A program made the position numbers and the translations under genes. DNA of 64,000 nucleotides from the NCBI GenBank assembly GCA_003725745.1, contig RHDP01000001.1:3549001-3613000 (forward strand), read 5' to 3'. This DNA comes from Streptomyces sp. I6 (GTDB lineage: Bacteria > Actinomycetota > Actinomycetes > Streptomycetales > Streptomycetaceae). The notes beneath the pieces are model-generated. The model had not been told where the DNA came from. It did not search any database and saw only the letters and a program-made list of their open reading frames with translations. Every line of letters starts with the position of its first letter. Position 1 is the first letter of the stretch. Below are positions 59,496 through 64,000 of the stretch, piece by piece.

Positions 59496-60703
59496 TTACA
59501 GCGCCATGGGGGCGACGGTCAGATACGCCCCGTAGCAGAACGACAGCCCGGCCAGGGCGGCGATCACCGTGACCGCCGCCCTGGGACGGGCCTTCGCCAG
59601 CGCGGCCGCCAGAGGCAGCAGCAGCGGGAACGCCGGCAGCAGGAAGCGCGGCTTGGACTCGAAGAAGCCCGAGCCGCCGACCGTGATGAGCACCAGTACC
59701 CCGGTGTACACCACGAGCGCCAGGGGCGGCCGGTCCAGCAGGAAGAGGGCGAACAGCAGGACCCCGGCGCCCGCGATCAGCAGCGCCATCGGGAACCCGA
59801 GGAACGTCGGGGCGGTCACCATGCCCGGATCACCTTCAGCGACCCGAGACCCAGGTCGAACCGCGAGGTCCAGCCGCGCTGCACGGCGAAGTAGCCGCCC
59901 GGCACATCGCCCTTGCGCACCCCGACCCACAGCACGTAGCCCAGCCAGCCGGCGGGCGCCAGCGCGGCGGCTGCCCAGACGGGCGCCCGGCCGCCTTTCG
60001 CGCCGCGCCGCCTCCACAGCTCACAGCCGGCCACCGCGCAGACGGCCGCGGCCACCGCGATCCCGTTGGGCCGGGTCAGACCGGCGAGGCCGGCCAGCGT
60101 TCCGGCCCACAGCCAGCGGCCGGACGCCAGCGCGTACAGCGACCAGGCCGCGAACGCCGTCAGCAGCGGCTCGGTGTAGGCCATGGACAGGACGACCGCG
60201 TGCGGCAGCAGCCCCCACAGCAGCACGACGAGGGTCGCGAGCCGGCGGCCGTGGAGCCGCTCGACGACCGCGTAGATGCCCCATGCCGCCGCTCCCGCGG
60301 CTGCCCACGACAGCGCCAGCCCCGCGGTGCCGCCGGTGACCGGCAGCGCGGACACGACGGCTCGGATCAGCCCCGGGTAGAGCGGGAAGAAGGCGAGATC
60401 GGACTGGACGGCGCCGTCCGGCCAGTAGACCGTGCGGCCGTAGCCATGGGTGGCGATGCCGACGTACCACTTGGAGTCCCACGAGGTGGCCAGCAGCGCC
60501 CGTGGGGAGCGGCCGATGTGCCAGGCCCACAGGGACACCACGGCCATGCCGGTCAGCCGGGCCGCCGCGAACAGCCCCAGGGCGGGCGCCGCCCGGTGGA
60601 GCGCCGCGCGTGGGCGGGACACGGCCCGGCCGTCGGTGGACGCTGCCTTGTCGAAGGTCTCGGCGAACAGGGGGCACCTCCGTGCGCGCGCATGTGCGGT
60701 CAC
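59496..60703 (-). CDS. PIG-V-like integral membrane mannosyltransferase, frameshifted
   Basis: A polytopic glycosyltransferase of about 402 residues that would use a polyprenyl-phosphate sugar. WDSKWYVGIATHGYG carries the lumenal acidic motif; SDLAFFPLYPGLIRAV, MAYTEPLLTAFAAWSLYA and LAGLTRPNGIAVAAAV are typical. The last part (FGFPMALL..., GGSGFFESKPRFLLPAFPLL) is in another frame; adding one base to CCC at 59824-59826 joins them. The start is GTG at 60703; a CTG after GGAGGTG further in is a possible alternative. Confidence 0.83.
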
Positions 60704-60810
60704 CCCGACCTTCGGCGGTGCGCGCGGGGGGCGCGACCCTTGGGCAGCCGCCCGGGTGGATCGCCCCGCCCTGCCCGCCGGGGCGGGCGTGTCGCCGTGA
60801 CGGCGGACGG

Positions 60811-61088
60811 TCAGGCCGCCGCGAGCCCCTTCAGCCGTGCGACGGCCTCCTCCAGGACGTCCGTCTGCTTGCAGAAGGCGAACCGCACGAAGGGTGCGCC
60901 CTGCTCGCGGTGGTCGTAGAAGACCGCGTTCGGGATGGCGACGACACCGGCGCGCTCCGGCAGGGCGCGGCAGAAGGTGACACCGTCGCTCGCACCGAGG
61001 GGCCGGATGTCGGTGGTGATGAAGTAGGTGCCTGCCGGGCGGAAGACCCTGAAGCCCGCTTGCTCCAGACCGTCCGCGAGCAGGTCCC
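60811..61088 (-). pseudogene. 3' fragment of a PLP-dependent aminotransferase (chromosomal copy)
   Basis: The last ~93 residues of a class I/II aminotransferase (DLLADGLEQAGFRVFRPAGT, TYFITTDIRPLGASDG, VVAIPNAVFYDHREQGAPFV, RFAFCKQTDVLEEAVARLKG). Above 61088 the homology stops abruptly. It sits in the usual chromosomal place, next to the mannosyltransferase, so it is the stump of the original gene cut by an insertion. A nearly identical, longer copy is at 62625-63077. Confidence 0.88.
60833..61088. repeat. 256-bp direct repeat, left copy
   Basis: Matches 62644-62899 with a constant offset of 1811 bases and only about two differences. It carries the aminotransferase 3' coding sequence. Confidence 0.92.
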
Positions 61089-61220
61089 TACCGAGGGATT
61101 TCCAGGACCGCCGTCGAGGCGGCTGCAGAACCGTCCAGGCGGGTCTCAATGCCGTACTACCGGTCTCGGTGACGTGGCACAGTCCGTCGTATCCTGGCCA
61201 CACGCGGGAAGGAGCCGTCC

Positions 61221-61775
61221 ATGAGCGTCGACGCGATCGTGCACACCGAGTTCCCCAAGGGGTACACGGTCCTGTTCGGAGCTGACGGAAAGGTGATCAT
61301 GACTCCGCAGAGCTTCGAGCACTCCAGCACGATCAAGTCGATGCAGTACGACACGGTCGTGTCCCTCGGGCGCCATGCGAAGACCGCCTCGGACGTCTAC
61401 ATCGACTTCCCCGCCGACGAGAACTCCGCCCCCGATCTGGTAATCCTCCGCGAGGACGCCCGCCGGGAGGGCAAGCGCTACGGCTTCGAGGACGTCCTGC
61501 TGATCTCCGAGGTCGTCTCGACCTCCTCCGCGCGCAAGGACTACGACGACTGCACCGCCAAGTACGGACGGTACGGCATCCCGATCTACCTGGTCGTGGA
61601 CCCCTACGCCCAGGAAGTCGTCCTCCACACCCAGCCGACCGCCACCGGTTACATCGCGGCCCACACCCACAAGTACGGCACGGGCAAGCTCCCCATCCCG
61701 CTGGCCGACGGCCGCACCTTCACCCTCGACCTCGACGAACTCCCGCTTCCGGAGCCCGAGGCGGACGTGCGCTGA
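61221..61775 (+). CDS. Uma2-family (DUF820) endonuclease-like protein
   Basis: A 184-residue PD-(D/E)xK-fold protein of the Uma2 family: DVYIDFPADENSAPDLVILR, LLISEVVSTSSARKDYDDCT, KYGRYGIPIYLVVDPYAQEV. The acidic and lysine residues of the nuclease site are present. The family is widespread in Streptomyces and cyanobacteria, and its role is not settled. ATG at 61221 has GGAAGGAG upstream. It is the only intact gene of the insert between the two aminotransferase pieces. Confidence 0.88.
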   Translation: MSVDAIVHTEFPKGYTVLFGADGKVIMTPQSFEHSSTIKSMQYDTVVSLGRHAKTASDVYIDFPADENSAPDLVILREDARREGKRYGFEDVLLISEVVSTSSARKDYDDCTAKYGRYGIPIYLVVDPYAQEVVLHTQPTATGYIAAHTHKYGTGKLPIPLADGRTFTLDLDELPLPEPEADVR

Positions 61776-61853
61776 CGAAGGACTCCCGGTGCGGTCGGCC
61801 GTGCTCCGCCACCGGAGGCGGTCGCGCGGGCCGCCGGAAGGGTCTTCTCCGGC

Positions 61854-62349
61854 TCAAGACCCTGAACGGGTCCGGCGCTGTGCTTCGACGCCGCCTCCCG
61901 GGCCGTCTTCACCGGCACTTCGTACACCGAACGCGGTCAGCAGGGAGGCGAGTGCCGCCCGGACCGATCCGCTGCGCGGAACCCGGCGCCTAACCGTGCA
62001 TGTTGGTGACGAGGCCCCGCCGGAGAACCAGCCGGGCTCCGCCCGAGCGCGGTGGGCGGCCTGCAGCACGAGTTCTGTCTTGCCCACTCCGGGCGGGCCG
62101 GTTACCAGATGCACGGCCGGGGGCCCGGACCCGTCGACCCCGTCAGGAGCGGGCCGCAGTGCCGCCGCGGACAGCTCCGTATCCGTCCGGCAAAGGCAGC
62201 TGACCGCGGGGGAGGCTGCTCAGGGCGGGTTCGATCTCCGTCGGCAGTCGGGTCGTCACGTGCCTGCCCACGACCACGGTCCCGAGGACCAGGCTGTTCT
62301 GAACCCGATCGACAGCCTCTGCCATGTGCTCCGGCCGCGGCGAACTCAC
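61854..62349 (-). pseudogene. Decayed P-loop (NB-ARC-like) regulator fragment
   Basis: A Walker A segment (VTGPPGVGKTELVLQAAHRA) begins 61854-62114, and the matching upstream segment (LSSLPRGQLPLPDGYGAVRG) lies in another frame at 62143-62349. Together they resemble the start of an AfsR/NB-ARC-type ATPase, which normally continues for hundreds of residues. Here it is frameshifted and stops early. It is probably cargo that decayed after insertion. Confidence 0.6.
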
Positions 62350-62624
62350 CCGGAGTCGTCGCTCACACCAGCATCTCCGGCGTCTCTGGGCTCGCCTGTG
62401 TCCCCCACGCCATCGGTGTCACGCGTGTCCGCGTCCCGGCGCGCGTCCCTCAGCACGGACGGCTGCGGTGCCGAGAGCGCCACCGTGTTGCCTTGGGCCA
62501 CGATGCCGTGCATCCAGCCTCCGCTGATGTGTGGTCAGCTCGGAGACCTCGACCGTGATGCTGGTGTACGCCTCCCCGCGGCACCCGAAGGACACCGAAC
62601 AGCCCGGCCACCTGGGCCCGGCCG

Positions 62625-63077
62625 CTATGAGCCCAGTGTCTTGAGCCGTGCGACGGCCTCCTCCAGTACGTCCGTCTGCTTGCAGAAGGCGAACCGCACG
62701 AAGGGTGCGCCCTGCTCGCGGTGGTCGTAGAAGACCGCGTTCGGGATGGCGACGACACCGGCGCGCTCCGGCAGGGCGCGGCAGAAGGTGACACCGTCGC
62801 TCGCACCGAGGGGCCGGATGTCGGTGGTGATGAAGTAGGTGCCTGCCGGGCGGAAGACCCTGAAGCCCGCTTGCTCCAGACCGTCCGCGAGCAGGTCCCG
62901 CTTGCCCCGCATGTCGGCGCGGAACTCATCGAAGTAGCTGTCCGGCAGGCGCAGGGCCTCCGCGACCGCGTACTGGAAGGGGCCGGAGGCCACGTAGGTC
63001 AGGTACTGCTTCGCGGAGCGTACGGCGGTGACGAGTTCTGCGGTACCGGTGACCCAGCCGACTCCTCGTTCGTACAC
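62625..63077 (-). pseudogene. Second, longer aminotransferase 3' fragment
   Basis: About 150 C-terminal residues of the same aminotransferase (GVGWVTGTAELVTAVRSAKQ, YLTYVASGPFQYAVAEAL, then the shared part). It ends in ARLKTLGS instead of ARLKGLAAA. Upstream the homology breaks at about 63070, right after VGWVTG, where the recombinase region begins. A GTG at 63077 opens the frame, but the catalytic lysine part of the enzyme is missing, so it cannot be active alone. Confidence 0.85.
62644..62899. repeat. 256-bp direct repeat, right copy
   Basis: The partner of 60833-61088. Homology to the aminotransferase continues beyond its right end here, but not in the left copy. Confidence 0.92.
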
Positions 63078-63085
63078 TCATTCGC

Positions 63086-64000
63086 GTGTCACGCAACAGG
63101 TCCACCAGGGGCAACCCCAGCACCAGCGTCGCCGGTGAGCCGGCGGCGGTCTACTGCCGCATATCCCAGGCGGATGACGACGACCAGACGGGCGTCGACC
63201 GCCAGGAGCGCATCTGCCGCGAGATCGCTGAGCGCCGGGGCCTGGTCATCAACCCCGCCCACGTCTTCGTGGACAACAGCCGCTCCGCCTGGAGCCGCAA
63301 GCGGAAGCGGCCCGGCTGGGACCGGCTGCTGGAGGAGGCCCGGAACCGAGGCTTCCGGCACATCATTGCCTACCACCCCGACCGGCTTATGCGGCAACCC
63401 CGGGACTTGGAGGAGCTACTCCAGGTCTCCGACGACCACGCGATCACCCTCCACGGCGAGGCGAACCGGCGGGACCTCGCCGACCCCGACGACCGCTTCA
63501 TCCTCCGCATCGAGGTCGCGCACGCATGCCGCTCCTCGGACGACACCTCACGGCGGTTGAAGTCCGCGATGCAGGACCGGGCGCGGGAGGGCAAGCCACA
63601 GGGCGGCGTGAGGCGGTTCGGCTACGACAAGGGCGGGATGACGATCGTCGAGGAGGAGGCCGACATCGTCCGGGAGGTGTTCGACCGCTACCTGAAGGGC
63701 GAAGGCGCGGCACCCATCGCGAAGGACCTGCACGGGCGGGGTATCCGCACGGCTGGCGGCAAGGCATGGAACAGCGGCACCGTCCGTGCGCTGCTCGACT
63801 CCCGGCATGTCGCCGGAATCCGCATGCACCAGGGCGAGGAGGTCGGCCCGGCACCTGGCCCGCGATCATCGACGCAGGTGTGTGGGCGGAGGTGCGGATG
63901 CGGCGCGAGTACCGGTCGGCGGTGTACCGGGAGGCGCTCAGCAAGCCCGCGCAGCGCTACTACCTGTTGCGTGGCCTGGTGATGTGCGGGCGGTGCGGGA
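63086..64000 (+). CDS. Large serine recombinase (partial, frameshifted)
   Basis: The N-terminal resolvase domain has the catalytic serine in VYCRISQADDDDQTGVDRQE and the Arg cluster YHPDRLMRQPRDLEELLQ; a recombinase domain follows (AREGKPQGGVRRFGYDKGGM and LHGRGIRTAGGKAWNSGTVR). After GIRMHQGEEVG the frame breaks; one added base near 63847-63851 continues TWPAIIDAGVWAEV and reaches the zinc ribbon (LRGLVMCGRCG) at the window end. The GTG at 63086 lies nine bases from the divergent aminotransferase fragment, so the integrase gene abuts its attachment site, as in phage and integrative elements. Confidence 0.9.

Noticed and set aside
61089-62643. An insertion sequence
   Set aside because: No transposase or terminal inverted repeats were seen; the flanks are long direct repeats of a gene end, which fits site-specific integration or duplication better.
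63040-63086. An exact TG1-type att junction
   Set aside because: Homology to the aminotransferase resumes at GTCGGCTGGGTCACC, somewhat past the TG1 crossover as I remember it, so only the same gene region, not the same site, can be claimed.

Overview
The window is very GC-rich chromosomal DNA of the Streptomyces type: many GTG starts, strong third-position GC, ATGA/GTGA stop-start overlaps, and actinobacterial families throughout (HspR-controlled dnaK operon, dcd next to a tRNA-Gly, PIG-V-like mannosyltransferase, DUF574-type methyltransferase). No rRNA, CRISPR array or intact insertion sequence was seen.

Region 1-6.5 kb holds metabolic and unknown genes: a DUF5949-like protein, a VKOR-type thiol oxidoreductase, a phosphoribosyltransferase-hydrolase fusion, a sulfite-oxidase-like molybdoenzyme, two uncharacterised regulators-to-be, and a STAS-like protein. 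Region 6.6-13.4 kb is a dTDP-L-rhamnose locus in the order rmlA, rmlC, a secreted collagen-like protein, rmlB, rmlD, with a convergent TPR protein and a glycosyltransferase-methyltransferase fusion. Region 13.9-24.8 kb has a PP2C phosphatase, CorA, DoxX, then phosphate scavenging: a secreted beta-propeller phytase and the pstSCAB transporter, followed by an ArsR regulator operon.

Region 25.0-36.5 kb looks like one unusual pathway: a GTP cyclohydrolase II carrying Met where the classical enzyme has the key Tyr, a creatininase-family amidohydrolase, a RibD-like reductase, a PTPS-like protein, a group 4 glycosyltransferase, a methyltransferase, a flippase/MprF-like membrane protein, a dehydrogenase, a CDP-alcohol phosphatidyltransferase and an LTA-synthase-like phosphatase-superfamily protein. 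I infer a product that begins with the pyrimidine FAPy and ends in membrane or envelope chemistry.

Region 37-48.7 kb has a degenerate histidine-phosphatase, a serine hydrolase, tRNA-Gly, dcd and a large membrane Fe-S oxidoreductase. Region 48.9-59.2 kb is the heat-shock block: dnaK-grpE-dnaJ-hspR and clpB, both preceded by HAIR operators for HspR. Between them lies a LuxR-type regulator diverging from a tiny secreted peptide with three GEPTW repeats and a Rieske-like protein.

At the right end an aminotransferase gene has been broken and partly duplicated around a 1.8-kb insert (Uma2 nuclease, decayed P-loop gene), next to a large serine recombinase that runs out of the window; this is an integration hot spot. 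Eight or nine genes show single-base frameshifts, nearly all explained by one missing G/C in a short homopolymer, so assembly error is the first explanation for those. Many intergenic regions carry short GC-rich tandem repeats.
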